A stretch of DNA of 64,000 nucleotides from Fibrobacter sp. (GCA_024398875.1 JAKSIJ010000001.1:248001-312000), one strand, 5' to 3'; counted from the first letter of the stretch, positions 24,076 through 33,949 are shown. Notes: generated by a model not told the origin, from the sequence alone. Translations and numbers: made by a program.

Positions 24076-26709
24076 CTAACGAACCTGAATCCGTGCCGTC
24101 TTCGAATAGCCACCCTGGGAAATACGCACCAAGTAACCACCCCGCGGCAGATTGTTCAAAGACATCTCTACCATTCCTGAATTGGCAACACCCGCACGAT
24201 TCATTACGGCATTTCCTACAAGGTCAAAAACCTGCAAGTCGATACGACCACCTGCAGGAGCACGAACCGTGAGGATATTGCGAGAGATGCCAACAGAAAT
24301 CCCTGCAAGCGGAGTTTCGCGAATACCTTCCCACAGGTTGCTGCTGGAAGAATATATCCATGTCGACGAGGACTCAACATATGCATCGCTGCTGGAAGAC
24401 GCCTCTTCCGCAGAGGAAGACAGGGCCTCAACGGAAGATGATGAAGCCGCCGCAGAGGAAGACTGGGCCTCAACAGAAGAAGACGAGACCGCCGCAGAAG
24501 ATTCCGCGTAGGCAGAACTGCTTGAGAATGAATCTTCACTTGAAGAAGATACCTCAGCAGCGCTGCTCACAGCCTCGTCCGAAGAAGAGACAACTTCTGC
24601 AGAGCTACTGGAAACGATTTCACCAGCAGAAGACTCAACAGACGCAGAACTTTCCACATCAGAAGAACTGGAGGAGGGTTCCTCAATGATTTCGCCCAAG
24701 CCAGCGCCCTTCTCTTGCACAAACTTCGAAAGAAGATGAATGAAATTCGTTTGATAGCCAAGGCTGGGCTCAGTCAATTCATAACCATCAAGCGGCCAAC
24801 CGCGGGTCACGTTATCGTACATCTTGGAAGGAGGCTGATTCTGAGGTCTTGAAGACGAAAAACACAACTGATGATTATTATAGCTGCCGCAGCCATTGTC
24901 CCCCTGGTCGCAACAGGAATTCCAAACATAACGGGTGTTCGGACCACCGGTGAGGTAGCCTGGAGCAGGGCCTACGGAACCTTCCTTAGCAAAAGCCCAC
25001 TTGTCGCTGGAAACATGGAACCATTCGTGATAAATACCCGGCACAGACTTTGACGCACCATAACTCGCCATATTAGACAAGTAGACGTAACCGAAGGGAT
25101 TCACGCCATGAATGTAATGGACATAATCTTCAGCATAGTTGTAGTAATAGTCCTTATCTATACCAGGAATATTCGCTTCCGATAGCAATTCAAAAAGTAC
25201 ACCATTGGAAGACTTGGCGCTGTTAGAGCCCCAATTGTAATCGCGAATATAGGAGCGATAGCCGTCCTTATTAGGGCCACCAGTGAAATTGTTAAGAGAC
25301 AAAAGGCCTAGAAAGCCCTCCTGAATAGCAGTAATCACAGCAGCAGAATCCGTTTCGCCAAGAGCCGCTTTTGTGCCCTTCAAGGAAAGATAGAAGAGGA
25401 ACATCCTATGATGGGCATGACGATACTGGTCACCTCTCCAACCTGTATTCATGAGCGGAAAAACCTGATAGTTTTTCTTTTCGTTATTATACCTATTTGT
25501 TTCTACAAACAACTTCAAATAATCCGGATCACCCGTCAAATCATACATGCGAAGCGCCGCAGTAAGGCGGTAACCCAGGCGCACGCTCGTCGTTGTTTTA
25601 TCCGAGTCAGTAATATTTTCCTCTTGCTGGCCAGCAGCCAAGCCAGAAGTCCCGTGAGAAGCGTCGTTATTGAAGAAGAGCGAATCCGGATGAGCCTCTG
25701 CCCAGTTAAACGCCTTAATAGCCGCATTCGTCAACTTTGATGTATATTCTTCACCCCAGAAATATTTGGAAACCTTCGCTCCAATAGCGAATGCCTTTGC
25801 TGCAGAATAAGCGGAGAGCGCATTGGCATCGCCATAATATGTACGTCCCACTGCAGTAGAAGGCGGTGTAGCGGCGCCACCCGAAGCATTGTCGTGAGAT
25901 TCGCCCACTACAGAAAGCACGGAGCCATCTTCATTCTGCATACGGAGCAAATGATCCAAGCCCCACTTTGCTTCATCTACAATATCCGGGATCCCATTTC
26001 CCGATTCAGGAATGTTGTAATCGTCCGTAAATGCCTTGGGCCGTTCCCAATAAGCCTGCAACAGCGTTTCAATGTAATTGCCATTCCATACGGTGTACTT
26101 GTTGTAATCACCCGCATCAAACCAGCCACCGCTCACATCCCGCTCGGCGCTCACATTTGTGGAATCAACAAAACGTCTGGCATTCTTATCCTGCGGGTGA
26201 TTGATTTCGTCAGCCCATTCTGCTCCTGCGAACTGGGCTTCCTTCGCCGTAGTCACGCGCTGGTAGTAAAGCATACGAACCGCAGCCTTCAGCACATCGT
26301 TGTAGACGTCTTCCTTAATCTGGAAGGTGAAGGATTTCTTCGACGCATCGGAACCATCTTGAATGTAGTAGGTCCCCGGCGTAGTTACTTTACTAAAATC
26401 AAACCACCAAATTTTATCGCCAGATGTCGTGTCCACCGCACCACCATCGTGCGCCACGGCAACACTGGAATAAACTACCTTGTTAGTAGAAGCATCCACC
26501 ACATTGATGGCGGTCCCCGGAGTGTAAGAAAGGCTTGCATCAAATCCCGTTTGCGGATCGCGAAGTACGGCTACCTTTTCATCGCTAGGACGATACCCAA
26601 ACTGGTCAACCGTGATAAAAACATCCTGACCAAGGTCCTGCGCAAAAACTGCCGTAGCGAGGAACAATGCCACACTAAAAAAATGCGATACTGAGAAATA
26701 GCGTTTCAT
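24076..26709 (-). CDS. Secreted GH9 cellulase with Ser-rich linker and C-terminal sorting domain
   Basis: A family 9 endoglucanase (877 residues), which hydrolyses beta-1,4 bonds of cellulose with inversion. Signal peptide about 1-23 (ATAVFA). Residues ~28-130 are the CelD N-terminal Ig-like domain (VDQFGYRPSDEKVAVL). The catalytic part follows, with the base Asp198/Asp201 in GGWFDAGDY and the acid Glu647 in YELTEPSLGYQTNF. Residues ~679-790 are a Ser/Ala/Glu/Val linker with many Ser runs. The last ~75 residues (IDLQVFDLVGNAV...LPRGGYLVRI) are a sorting-type domain as in type 9 secreted proteins. The start at 26709 has an AGGTGG ribosome site. Fibrobacter uses such enzymes on plant fibre. Confidence 0.95.
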   Translation of the reverse strand: MKRYFSVSHFFSVALFLATAVFAQDLGQDVFITVDQFGYRPSDEKVAVLRDPQTGFDASLSYTPGTAINVVDASTNKVVYSSVAVAHDGGAVDTTSGDKIWWFDFSKVTTPGTYYIQDGSDASKKSFTFQIKEDVYNDVLKAAVRMLYYQRVTTAKEAQFAGAEWADEINHPQDKNARRFVDSTNVSAERDVSGGWFDAGDYNKYTVWNGNYIETLLQAYWERPKAFTDDYNIPESGNGIPDIVDEAKWGLDHLLRMQNEDGSVLSVVGESHDNASGGAATPPSTAVGRTYYGDANALSAYSAAKAFAIGAKVSKYFWGEEYTSKLTNAAIKAFNWAEAHPDSLFFNNDASHGTSGLAAGQQEENITDSDKTTTSVRLGYRLTAALRMYDLTGDPDYLKLFVETNRYNNEKKNYQVFPLMNTGWRGDQYRHAHHRMFLFYLSLKGTKAALGETDSAAVITAIQEGFLGLLSLNNFTGGPNKDGYRSYIRDYNWGSNSAKSSNGVLFELLSEANIPGIDKDYYYNYAEDYVHYIHGVNPFGYVYLSNMASYGASKSVPGIYHEWFHVSSDKWAFAKEGSVGPAPGYLTGGPNTRYVWNSCCDQGDNGCGSYNNHQLCFSSSRPQNQPPSKMYDNVTRGWPLDGYELTEPSLGYQTNFIHLLSKFVQEKGAGLGEIIEEPSSSSSDVESSASVESSAGEIVSSSSAEVVSSSDEAVSSAAEVSSSSEDSFSSSSAYAESSAAVSSSSVEAQSSSAAASSSSVEALSSSAEEASSSSDAYVESSSTWIYSSSSNLWEGIRETPLAGISVGISRNILTVRAPAGGRIDLQVFDLVGNAVMNRAGVANSGMVEMSLNNLPRGGYLVRISQGGYSKTARIQVR

Positions 26710-26731
26710 ACCCATCCACCTTTTTATTGAC

Positions 26732-26737
26732 AATATA
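26732..26737 (-). promoter_or_regulatory. -10 box of the cellulase gene
   Basis: TATATT on the minus strand, 22 bases before the ATG at 26709, right after the stop of the CorC-type gene. The -35 region is poor, so activation may be needed. Confidence 0.4.
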
Positions 26738-26738
26738 A

Positions 26739-27794
26739 TTAGATTCGCTTTTGTTTCCGCATGCTGGCCAAAGCCTTCGACTTTTTCCGCGCGGTTTCCT
26801 GCAAATCTACGGCCTCATCGAACTCATCCACGATTTCGCGGCCCAGAATCTCTTCCAAAACATCTTCCAAACTTACAATGCCTGCAATAGACCCCCATTC
26901 ATCCACCACGCCTACCATATGGCCACGCTGCTTTAGAAAGCGGAGCAGCAGTTTATCAAGAGTGAGGCTATCCGGCACCAGCTGGAGCGGGCGCATCAAC
27001 TGCCGGAGCTTGACATCCCGATGATTTTCCGCCAGTTTGTTGTAGGCATCGCGCCGTAAAATGATTCCAATCCAATCATCCTTCTTGTTGCCGTAAAGTG
27101 GAATGCGGGAGAAAGGCCAGTTGCCTCGTTCATCCAAACTCTGCCCGATGGAACTATCTGCCGGAAGAGAGAACACCACCTGTCTAGGCGTCATGACTTT
27201 CCGCACCGTTACTGATTTAAGTGCGAGAATATTCTTGATGACAGAAGCCTGCTGGCGATCAATGACATCTTCCCGAAGGCCCAAAGTCACTAGACTATTG
27301 ATATCCTCGACACTCACATTTTTTTCCTCTTCATCGCCACGAGTCCAATGCTTTGTCACTGTGAGGCAAAGCCAGATGAGTCCCGTCCAGGAAAGCACGA
27401 TGGTGATGTAGTAGAAGGGAACCGCCACCAAGGGCGCCATAACCTTCGCCTGCTTCACTCCTAAAGTTTTCGGCGTAATCTCGCCAAAAAGAAGGATGAG
27501 AATGGTAAGCAGAATGGGAAGCATGAACTGTCCCGTTGCCGGAAGACGCGCCACCGCAAGCGCCGTAGCAATGGAAGCGCCTGCCGTATTGGCGATAGTA
27601 TTCACGATAAGCACAGAAGCAATGTAGCGGTCAATGTTGTTTTTTACATGAGTCAGATATTTGGCCGTAAATTTTTTGTTCTTCTGGAGGCTTTCCACCG
27701 TAGATGGCGGTACGCTATAAAAAGAGGCCTCCGTAATGGAACAGAAAGCAGAAATAGCCAAGCAACCAAAAACAGCCAGCGCAATTTCAAACAT
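26739..27794 (-). CDS. CNNM/CorC-family membrane protein
   Basis: A 351-residue protein of the HlyC/CorC/CNNM group. A DUF21 domain with four membrane segments spans about 1-165 (ISAFCSITEASFYSVP at the start, ILLFGEITPKTLG later). A CBS pair follows from about 190 (MTPRQVVFSLPAD... GIILRRDAYN, GVVDEWGSIAGIVSLEDVLEEILG). Relatives export Mg2+ or Co2+ or affect their balance. The C-terminal CorC_HlyC domain is missing; the protein stops shortly after the CBS pair with a basic tail. The ATG overlaps the sppA stop (TAATG), which suggests coupling. Confidence 0.88.
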   Translation of the reverse strand: MFEIALAVFGCLAISAFCSITEASFYSVPPSTVESLQKNKKFTAKYLTHVKNNIDRYIASVLIVNTIANTAGASIATALAVARLPATGQFMLPILLTILILLFGEITPKTLGVKQAKVMAPLVAVPFYYITIVLSWTGLIWLCLTVTKHWTRGDEEEKNVSVEDINSLVTLGLREDVIDRQQASVIKNILALKSVTVRKVMTPRQVVFSLPADSSIGQSLDERGNWPFSRIPLYGNKKDDWIGIILRRDAYNKLAENHRDVKLRQLMRPLQLVPDSLTLDKLLLRFLKQRGHMVGVVDEWGSIAGIVSLEDVLEEILGREIVDEFDEAVDLQETARKKSKALASMRKQKRI

Positions 27795-30103
27795 TATTCC
27801 AAGCCCCACAAAGCAGGTTCAATGGCCCAAAATTTTGTCTGCTCCAGTTCTGTCAAATTATCCATCAACGCTTTGATGGAAGGTGTCGTAACGTTGAAGG
27901 ATTTTTCCGTATTGAGGGAATAGAGTTCCACGTGAGTGCCCTCCCCAATGCCAGCCAACCTTTTGGCCTCCGCAATGGCCACATCCAAACCGCCAACGCC
28001 ATACACCAAGCCCGCTTCTTTCGCACGCCAACCAATAATCACGCGCCCACCGCCATAACTGGAATCCACAACAGCCTGAGGAATACCCGTAGCTTCAGAA
28101 ACTATTCCCGTAAAGCGGTTATAGAATTCATCCATATATTCCTGGAGAGCAGCCTTCTCCTCATCCGTCCAAGGCCGCGTAAAGCTTTCCGCATCGGCAT
28201 AAGGATGCGTTTTTACCACTTCACTTTTCAGGCCCACTTTACTCATGAGGCCAGACACATCTATCTTTCCGCCATAAATGCCGATACTTCCTACGATGGA
28301 GAAGGGTTCTGCAATAATTTCATCGGCACCGCAAGCAATGTAGAAACCGCCTGAGGCTCCCATGCTTCCGATACTTGCCACCACGGGAATTCCCTGCTTG
28401 CGCACATTCATCAATGCCGCCCAGATTTTATCGGAAGCCAGAGCGCTACCGCCCGGTGATGAAATTCGCACCACCAACGCTTCCGCATCGGAATGAATCA
28501 ATTCCTGCAGTTCCGCAGAAACCTCCCGCTCCATGCGAGAATCGATAGTGCCATCGATATTCAAAATGGCCACTTTTGCCCGATGCGCCCAGCTTTCATC
28601 AAACACCTTGGTATTGGTCGGTTTCCAAACCCGGAAAGTAGCATATGGAGCCTCAATTCCGTAGAAAGTTTCTATGGCGTAGGAGGGAACCTGATCAATA
28701 TAGAGGAGGGTGTCGGCAAGGCCCGCTTTCACCGCTGCCGTTGCCGTAACCGTAGGCTTTGCAGAAAGGGAATCCATCTGCTGAACCAGCTGCGTAAAAT
28801 CTGCATCCGACTTCACTTTACCAAGAGCAATACTCGATTCCAGAACATCCCATAAATCCTTGTACAAGGCTTCCATATTGGAACGAGCCTCCACTGACAT
28901 GGAATCGGCAGTATAAGGTTCCACCGCAGACTTGTAAGCTCCATGCCGCAGGAATTCCACCTTCACGCCCAACTTATCAAAAAGCCCCTTATAGAAGGTA
29001 ATATCACCGCCTAAACCGCGGAAAGAGAAGTGCGCAGATGGCTCCACCACAACGCGGTCACAATTTGCAGCCGCCAAAAGTACCGCCGGGCGTACATCAT
29101 CCATGTAAGCGATAACCTTACTGCCACGAGCCTTCAACTTCATTACAGAGCGGTTGATTTCTCCAGCAATTCCAAGGCCGCCCTTATAGCCCGAAAAATC
29201 CAGAACCACAAGTCCAGCCGCCGGATCACGCATCAAGTGTTCAAACAAGTTGCGCACCTTCAAGATTCCAATCGTGCGAGGCATAAAGAAGGAATATTCA
29301 TCCTCCACCTCAACCACCGGCATATTCAACGGCACACGAATAATCTGGGCGGAACGGGAAGCTCTCGGATTACGGGCGGAATGGTAACCCCAGGCTCCAC
29401 CTTTGGGCAGATAATCATCATAAACCGTAACAGCCACATCATTGTAGCCGCCAATAGCCATGGAAATCGTCAAGGTGTATTCGTCATCGTCGCCGTAAAT
29501 GGGCATCTTGAGCCCAAACCGCACACCATAAAGTTCCATCTCCAAAAGCAGGCGATGTTCCTCCCAATCCTCCAAATCATAACTCACGCCCAGATTCGGA
29601 CCCAGCCGGAGCGTGGCTCCCACATTCTGAATGCGGTCCATGGATTCCGGGCCCACATACAGCAAATTATCGCAGGAATAGCCCAAGGACAAGAACCGGA
29701 AAGGCCGCAACATAAAGCCTTGCGTGTACGTCCATTCCGTCCCGCGGAAATCCGCACTGCGGAAGGCGGTGATTCGGGAACCCCAGAAAAAATAGCGATG
29801 CAAAAAGTCGGAGGAATGAGCAATACTCCAGCGGGATTCATCCAAGCCCTCCCCATTTTCCCGATATTCAAAAGCAGCACCCCAATGGTCCAGATTTCCT
29901 CCTATTCGAAAATCCGAAATTCCATCGTCATACTGGTATTCCACCAAGGCGCCCTTGGAATCCAAAGCCGAAAGGCCTGCAGGGTTTCCAAACAGCCCGT
30001 GGTCCCCTTCTAAGGAGACAAAAGCGGACATGCCCGGCAAATAAGCAAATGCCGAAACCGCAGCTACCAAAAATATCCACGTAATTTTTCGCATCAAAAA
30101 CAT
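27794..30103 (-). CDS. sppA: Signal peptide peptidase SppA fused to an outer-membrane-barrel-like domain
   Basis: A 769-residue protein. After a signal peptide (about 1-20), residues 25-~250 look like a PorV/UPF0164-type outer-membrane barrel: a [12 protein letters not shown] start, then alternating strands rich in aromatic residues. Residues ~270-769 are the 67K-type SppA with tandem ClpP-like halves: the general base Lys391 ([10 protein letters not shown]) in the first half and the nucleophile Ser584 ([12 protein letters not shown]) in the second. SppA cuts leftover signal peptides in the inner membrane of E. coli. The barrel-like head would instead place this enzyme at the outer membrane or periplasm. 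An alternative start is the ATG three codons later. It lies between an outer-membrane protein gene and the CorC gene. Confidence 0.85.
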   Translation of the reverse strand: MFLMRKITWIFLVAAVSAFAYLPGMSAFVSLEGDHGLFGNPAGLSALDSKGALVEYQYDDGISDFRIGGNLDHWGAAFEYRENGEGLDESRWSIAHSSDFLHRYFFWGSRITAFRSADFRGTEWTYTQGFMLRPFRFLSLGYSCDNLLYVGPESMDRIQNVGATLRLGPNLGVSYDLEDWEEHRLLLEMELYGVRFGLKMPIYGDDDEYTLTISMAIGGYNDVAVTVYDDYLPKGGAWGYHSARNPRASRSAQIIRVPLNMPVVEVEDEYSFFMPRTIGILKVRNLFEHLMRDPAAGLVVLDFSGYKGGLGIAGEINRSVMKLKARGSKVIAYMDDVRPAVLLAAANCDRVVVEPSAHFSFRGLGGDITFYKGLFDKLGVKVEFLRHGAYKSAVEPYTADSMSVEARSNMEALYKDLWDVLESSIALGKVKSDADFTQLVQQMDSLSAKPTVTATAAVKAGLADTLLYIDQVPSYAIETFYGIEAPYATFRVWKPTNTKVFDESWAHRAKVAILNIDGTIDSRMEREVSAELQELIHSDAEALVVRISSPGGSALASDKIWAALMNVRKQGIPVVASIGSMGASGGFYIACGADEIIAEPFSIVGSIGIYGGKIDVSGLMSKVGLKSEVVKTHPYADAESFTRPWTDEEKAALQEYMDEFYNRFTGIVSEATGIPQAVVDSSYGGGRVIIGWRAKEAGLVYGVGGLDVAIAEAKRLAGIGEGTHVELYSLNTEKSFNVTTPSIKALMDNLTELEQTKFWAIEPALWGLE

Positions 30104-30117
30104 ATTAGCAAATTATG

Positions 30118-30942
30118 TTACGGGAACTCAGCCTTAACAAAGAATTCCACCTTGTGGCCCGTTTCAAAACCGAACAAAGTGCCCCGATTCATTTCGTAGG
30201 CGCCACCCACACCTAGGGAAAACTTCTCGAATCCATAATAGCGAGCAATTGCGCCACGCATTCTAAAGCCGCGATATTCGTCATCCATCTTTTGATAGGC
30301 TTTGGCTAAATTGTGATTCTCGCTTTCCTGAATACGCCAGCGGAACAAGTAGGCGTATGAAACTCGCCAACCAGACCGTTCATGACGGGTCCAACCAATA
30401 TTCCAGACAAAAGAGGCTTTTGCTCCCAACTCATCGCCAGGCTGGTAATTCTTGTCTTCCAGGAAGGTGTAGTACTGGCCTGAAATCCCCAACAGCATAT
30501 TCCGGGAAAAATGCCACAAGCCCGTAGGCTCGATTCCTAGCCGAGGGAATCTTTCGATTTGGCTCCCTTCGCCGGGTTGGAATCGCCAAGAGGCATTTAT
30601 ACCAAAAAAGGGAAATGGAAAGAATTTCATCCCTACAAAAGATTCGTTGAGGCCGTTGACTTGCAAATTCACATATTCGTGAAGCTGGTCATGGAGCGTC
30701 AACTCATACTGGTATGAAACAAAACGGTAGGACATGTCTGTATACACGCTAAAACAATTGCATGGAGCCAGTTCCGCAGACCACTTCAAATCGGCACTGT
30801 ACACATCGTCCCGGAGTTCAGCAACCCCCGCCATATACAAGGTGTTTTCCGGAGGCAAAAGCGGTTTTAATGGTTCCGTACAAAGTGCCGCACTCCATAG
30901 TGCAAACATTGCAACCGCCATTATTTTCAAAAACCGCGCCAT
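30118..30942 (-). CDS. Predicted outer-membrane beta-barrel protein
   Basis: A 274-residue protein with a signal peptide (about 1-21, LWSAALC) and a body of alternating polar/aromatic strands (FVSYQYELTLHDQ, GLWHFSRNMLLGISGQYYTF, GWRVSYAYLFRWRI) typical of outer-membrane barrels, ending in VEFFVKAEFP. No family is recognised. The ATG lies six bases after a TATATT box without a ribosome site. It is followed after 14 bases by the barrel-SppA gene, and the two probably work together. Confidence 0.7.
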   Translation of the reverse strand: MARFLKIMAVAMFALWSAALCTEPLKPLLPPENTLYMAGVAELRDDVYSADLKWSAELAPCNCFSVYTDMSYRFVSYQYELTLHDQLHEYVNLQVNGLNESFVGMKFFPFPFFGINASWRFQPGEGSQIERFPRLGIEPTGLWHFSRNMLLGISGQYYTFLEDKNYQPGDELGAKASFVWNIGWTRHERSGWRVSYAYLFRWRIQESENHNLAKAYQKMDDEYRGFRMRGAIARYYGFEKFSLGVGGAYEMNRGTLFGFETGHKVEFFVKAEFP

Positions 30943-30948
30943 GCTGCA

Positions 30949-30954
30949 AATATA
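30949..30954 (-). promoter_or_regulatory. -10 box, likely leaderless start
   Basis: TATATT (minus strand) ends six bases before the ATG at 30942, with TGCAGC in between and no Shine-Dalgarno. Confidence 0.5.
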
Positions 30955-30961
30955 GAATTAA

Positions 30962-31546
30962 TTATTTCTGCACTTCCCAGGAAACACTGAGGTAGCAGTC
31001 ATCTTCTTTTCGGGTAAGATTTTTCCAGTAGCGGCCTTCAATCTCCACCGCATCGCCTGTTTCAAAAGGCATCGTATTCAGTTTTTCAATGGGGAGTTTG
31101 AATCCAAGGCCACACGCCTTCATCACGCTTTCTTTTCGAGTCCACAGAATATGGAACCGTTCCATAGAATCGCCGGCACGCATCCATTGCAGTTCTTCTC
31201 CGCAAAAGACGCGCTCCGCTATATTCAAGTTTTCCGGACGAACGACTTCTATATCCACGCCCACGGGGGAATCGTTCACTGCTATAGCGGCATAATTTCC
31301 GCTGTGGGAGATATTGAATTCCGAGCCGCCCACCTTATGGAGCTTCCCGAATTCATCTTCAGCGATTTCGGATTCTTGCCTGACATTCAAATGCCGGAGC
31401 ATCAAAAGGCTCGCCCCGAGAGAGCGGAGCTGATCTTCCCGAAAAGCAAAGCGCATGGCTTTCGCAAAACGGAGCGGCAACGACGCCGCAACAAGAGCCT
31501 CGTCCTCTTTCGAAATTTTTCGAATGTCTTGAAGGTCTATTAACAT
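30962..31546 (-). CDS. 4'-Phosphopantetheinyl transferase, Sfp type
   Basis: A 194-residue enzyme of the Sfp/AcpT group, which loads the phosphopantetheine arm of CoA onto carrier proteins. The FNISHSGNYAAIAV and GVDIEVV motifs hold the metal-binding Asp and Glu, and WTRKESVMKACG completes the active site. No NRPS or PKS is near, so fatty-acid or another acyl carrier protein is the likely substrate. The ATG at 31546 is used; a GTG two codons earlier is an alternative. It follows a Tyr-rich lipoprotein gene by 11 bases. Confidence 0.9.
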   Translation of the reverse strand: MLIDLQDIRKISKEDEALVAASLPLRFAKAMRFAFREDQLRSLGASLLMLRHLNVRQESEIAEDEFGKLHKVGGSEFNISHSGNYAAIAVNDSPVGVDIEVVRPENLNIAERVFCGEELQWMRAGDSMERFHILWTRKESVMKACGLGFKLPIEKLNTMPFETGDAVEIEGRYWKNLTRKEDDCYLSVSWEVQK

Positions 31547-31557
31547 GAGCACAGACG

Positions 31558-32028
31558 CTAATACAAATCCCGGTAGTAATAGTAGGCTTCGCCCACACGC
31601 TCATCCACGTAAATGGCTTCATAGCCATCTTCGTAAAGGGTCATGCTTCCATCGGATTCATAAAACTGGTAATAGTAATCTCCATACTCCACATCGAAAT
31701 CGTGGGCATAATCCCGTGCGTTGTAATAAAAGCGCTCCCCATCCAGATTCAATGTGGCATAGCCATCATACTCGATGCGAAGGGCAATGTTCATGGGCGA
31801 CGAAAGGGTTCCAACGCCACTACAATCGTATGGGCCAAAACTATCGTAACGACAAACATCCATGTAATAGTAGTGGAACCTGCGACTAAAGATATCCCCA
31901 TGGGCGTCATTGCCAGCGTCCCAGTCACCGCAACCCAAAGTCAGCATACAAAGAATGCTCACCAATGCAAGAAACGGCGCCCGAAAGAGCACCGTTTTCC
32001 CACCTTTTCTTTCAAAAAGAATTCTCAT
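31558..32028 (-). CDS. Tyr-rich small lipoprotein
   Basis: A 156-residue protein with no recognised family. It has a hydrophobic segment (about 14-32) ending in TLGC, a good lipobox (Cys33). The mature part is unusually rich in Tyr and Asp (HYYYMDV, YGDYYYQFYESDG, AYYYYRDLY at the end), without repeats of fixed length. It lies between two lipoprotein/metabolic genes 10-11 bases away, so it is in an operon. Its role may be on the cell surface. Confidence 0.7.
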   Translation of the reverse strand: MRILFERKGGKTVLFRAPFLALVSILCMLTLGCGDWDAGNDAHGDIFSRRFHYYYMDVCRYDSFGPYDCSGVGTLSSPMNIALRIEYDGYATLNLDGERFYYNARDYAHDFDVEYGDYYYQFYESDGSMTLYEDGYEAIYVDERVGEAYYYYRDLY

Positions 32029-32038
32029 CTAGACCGAA

Positions 32039-32647
32039 TTAATCCCCGTAGTCTTCGTGGATTTCTTCTTCAGCAGCCTGAGTATTTTCGTCCTGGAACT
32101 GTTCAGGAGCCTGGAGGTCACGAGTGCTGCCGTACTTACGCTTTTCTTCGTCCGTCAGCTTGTTGGAGAACACTTCCACTTCCTGTTCCTTATTCTTTGC
32201 TTCTTCCTCTTCCTGCATCACCTTCTGGCCTTCTTCCAGGCGGCGGCGAATGTGGTCTTCTTCCATCTGCTGCATGTGTTCCTTCGTTCCAATCTTAGAC
32301 TGTTCCTCGGAAACCACATAGCGCTTATTGGCTTCATCCATCACATCCTTGATGCCCACCAAACGGCCATCGCCGTCTACAGCCAAGTCGGCTTGCTTGA
32401 GGGTGGAAAGAGGCAAGCGGCGAGCAGCCTGCTGGTACTCTTCCTTGAATTCATAGCCATCTTCGCTAATTTCGTTTGCTTCGTCTTCGGTCACATAGTT
32501 CAAGGCTTCCTGCCAGCGGGAACCCTGCACGCAAGAAGTGAAAGCCACCAAGGCATCGTTCACCTTCTCAGGATCCTTGCTCTGAGAACCAGCACAACCA
32601 GACAGAACCAATGCGGCAACTGCCAAACCCAATAGAATCTTTTTCAT
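32039..32647 (-). CDS. Lipoprotein with acidic coiled-coil tail
   Basis: A 202-residue lipoprotein (lipobox VLSGC, Cys18) of unknown family. The first half (about 25-130) is a small mixed domain; the second half is highly charged helix (MQQMEEDHIRRRLEEGQK, EEEEAKNKEQEVEVF) and probably coiled coil, with an acidic end. The ATG at 32647 sits eight bases after GGAGG. A TATATT -10 box lies 36 bases upstream (32683-32688). It starts the run that goes on to the Tyr-rich lipoprotein and the phosphopantetheinyl transferase. Confidence 0.75.
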   Translation of the reverse strand: MKKILLGLAVAALVLSGCAGSQSKDPEKVNDALVAFTSCVQGSRWQEALNYVTEDEANEISEDGYEFKEEYQQAARRLPLSTLKQADLAVDGDGRLVGIKDVMDEANKRYVVSEEQSKIGTKEHMQQMEEDHIRRRLEEGQKVMQEEEEAKNKEQEVEVFSNKLTDEEKRKYGSTRDLQAPEQFQDENTQAAEEEIHEDYGD

Positions 32648-32682
32648 AGGATAAGCCTCCGAAAAATAAACCAACCCCCACA

Positions 32683-32688
32683 AATATA
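32683..32688 (-). promoter_or_regulatory. -10 box of the lipoprotein operon
   Basis: TATATTTG on the minus strand, about 36 bases before the ATG at 32647. Confidence 0.45.
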
Positions 32689-32760
32689 CTCATTTTTATT
32701 GTAAAAACGAAGAGTGGCATCAAGATTTTACCTTCATCCTTTTCTATCTTGCCCGTTGTT

Positions 32761-33933
32761 ATGAGCGAAAATGCAGATATTTACCGGATTTCTACCCCAG
32801 ACAATCGCGAAATCGTGCTGGTGGGCACGGCCCACATTTCTAAGGTGTCAAAAGACCTGGTGAAAGAGACGATTGAGACAGAAAATCCGGATACAGTCTG
32901 CGTAGAATTGGACGAAGGGCGAATGAAGTCCCTGAAGGAGCCCGACCGCTGGAAAAACACGGACCTGAAGGCCGTCATCAAAAACAAGCAGTTGGCCACC
33001 CTTATCGCAAACCTGGTTCTCGGGTCTTATCAAAAGCGCATGGGGGCCCAAACGGGCGTAAAACCCGGTTCGGAGCTCAAGGAAGCGGTGGATGTGGCGG
33101 AAGGGAAAAACGTCCCCATCGTCCTCGCCGATCGCGACATCAAGATTACCCTGAAGCGCACCTGGGCCTGCACCCCCTGGTATCGGAAAATCAGCCTGCT
33201 GGGCGGCCTATTTGGAAGCATTTTTGACAAGACCGAGATTAGCGAAGAGGATTTGGCCAAGATTAAGGAGCAGGATGCCCTCAGCAGCATGATGCAGGAA
33301 TTCGGGAAGACCTTCCCAGAAGTAAAGCAAGTACTGATTGACGAACGCGACCAGTTTTTGGCCAGCAAAATCAAGAATGCTCCCGGCAATAAGGTTGTGG
33401 CTGTCGTCGGCGCAGGCCATATGCGCGGCATCGCAAGCATCATCGAGGAAAATAAGGAACTTCCCAGCGAGGAATCCATCAGTGTCATTCCCAAGGGCGC
33501 TCCCATCTGGAAGATTATCGGCTGGGCGATTCCCATCGCCATTGTGGCAAGCATCATCGCCATCGGTTGCCAGGCAGGCATCGAGAAAGCAGGGCAACTC
33601 AGCTTGCAGTGGGCCATGCTTACCGGCGGTGGCGCCATGCTCGGGACCATTATCGCGGGCGGTCACCCTCTCACTGTTTTGGTGGCATTAGTGGCGGCTC
33701 CCTTCACAGGTCTTACTCCGCTTATCGGTGTCGGGTTCCTTACCGCCCTCACTCAGGTCTACATGCGTCCACCGCGGGTGCAAGAGATGGAAACCCTAAG
33801 CGATGACATCTGGCAGGTAAAGCGCTGGTGGAAGAACCGCGTCACCCGCGTCATTCTCTGCTTCCTCTGCCCGGGAATTCCCGCCATCATCGGGAAGATT
33901 CTCGCCATCTTCAATATCTATCAGGCGTTCTAA
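32761..33933 (+). CDS. TraB/PrgY-family protein
   Basis: A 390-residue membrane protein of the TraB/PrgY (Tiki-like) family. The signature VGTAHIS (about 21-27) and a later GAGHMRGI with the second conserved His/Gly are present; Glu in VCVELDEGR belongs to the same site. PrgY reduces the peptide pheromone activity in Enterococcus, and the fold is related to Tiki metalloproteases. The C-terminal third has three or four membrane helices. The start is at 32761; the frame begins four codons earlier with TTG. No Shine-Dalgarno is visible; a TATCTT box lies ten bases upstream. It is one of the few + strand genes. Confidence 0.9.
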   Translation: MSENADIYRISTPDNREIVLVGTAHISKVSKDLVKETIETENPDTVCVELDEGRMKSLKEPDRWKNTDLKAVIKNKQLATLIANLVLGSYQKRMGAQTGVKPGSELKEAVDVAEGKNVPIVLADRDIKITLKRTWACTPWYRKISLLGGLFGSIFDKTEISEEDLAKIKEQDALSSMMQEFGKTFPEVKQVLIDERDQFLASKIKNAPGNKVVAVVGAGHMRGIASIIEENKELPSEESISVIPKGAPIWKIIGWAIPIAIVASIIAIGCQAGIEKAGQLSLQWAMLTGGGAMLGTIIAGGHPLTVLVALVAAPFTGLTPLIGVGFLTALTQVYMRPPRVQEMETLSDDIWQVKRWWKNRVTRVILCFLCPGIPAIIGKILAIFNIYQAF

Positions 33934-33949
33934 ACCGTCCACCTCAACT

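Noticed and set aside
24360-24690. Repeated frames and repeats opposite the cellulase linker.
   Set aside because: They come from Ser, Ala and Glu codon runs of the linker and are not a separate repeat element.
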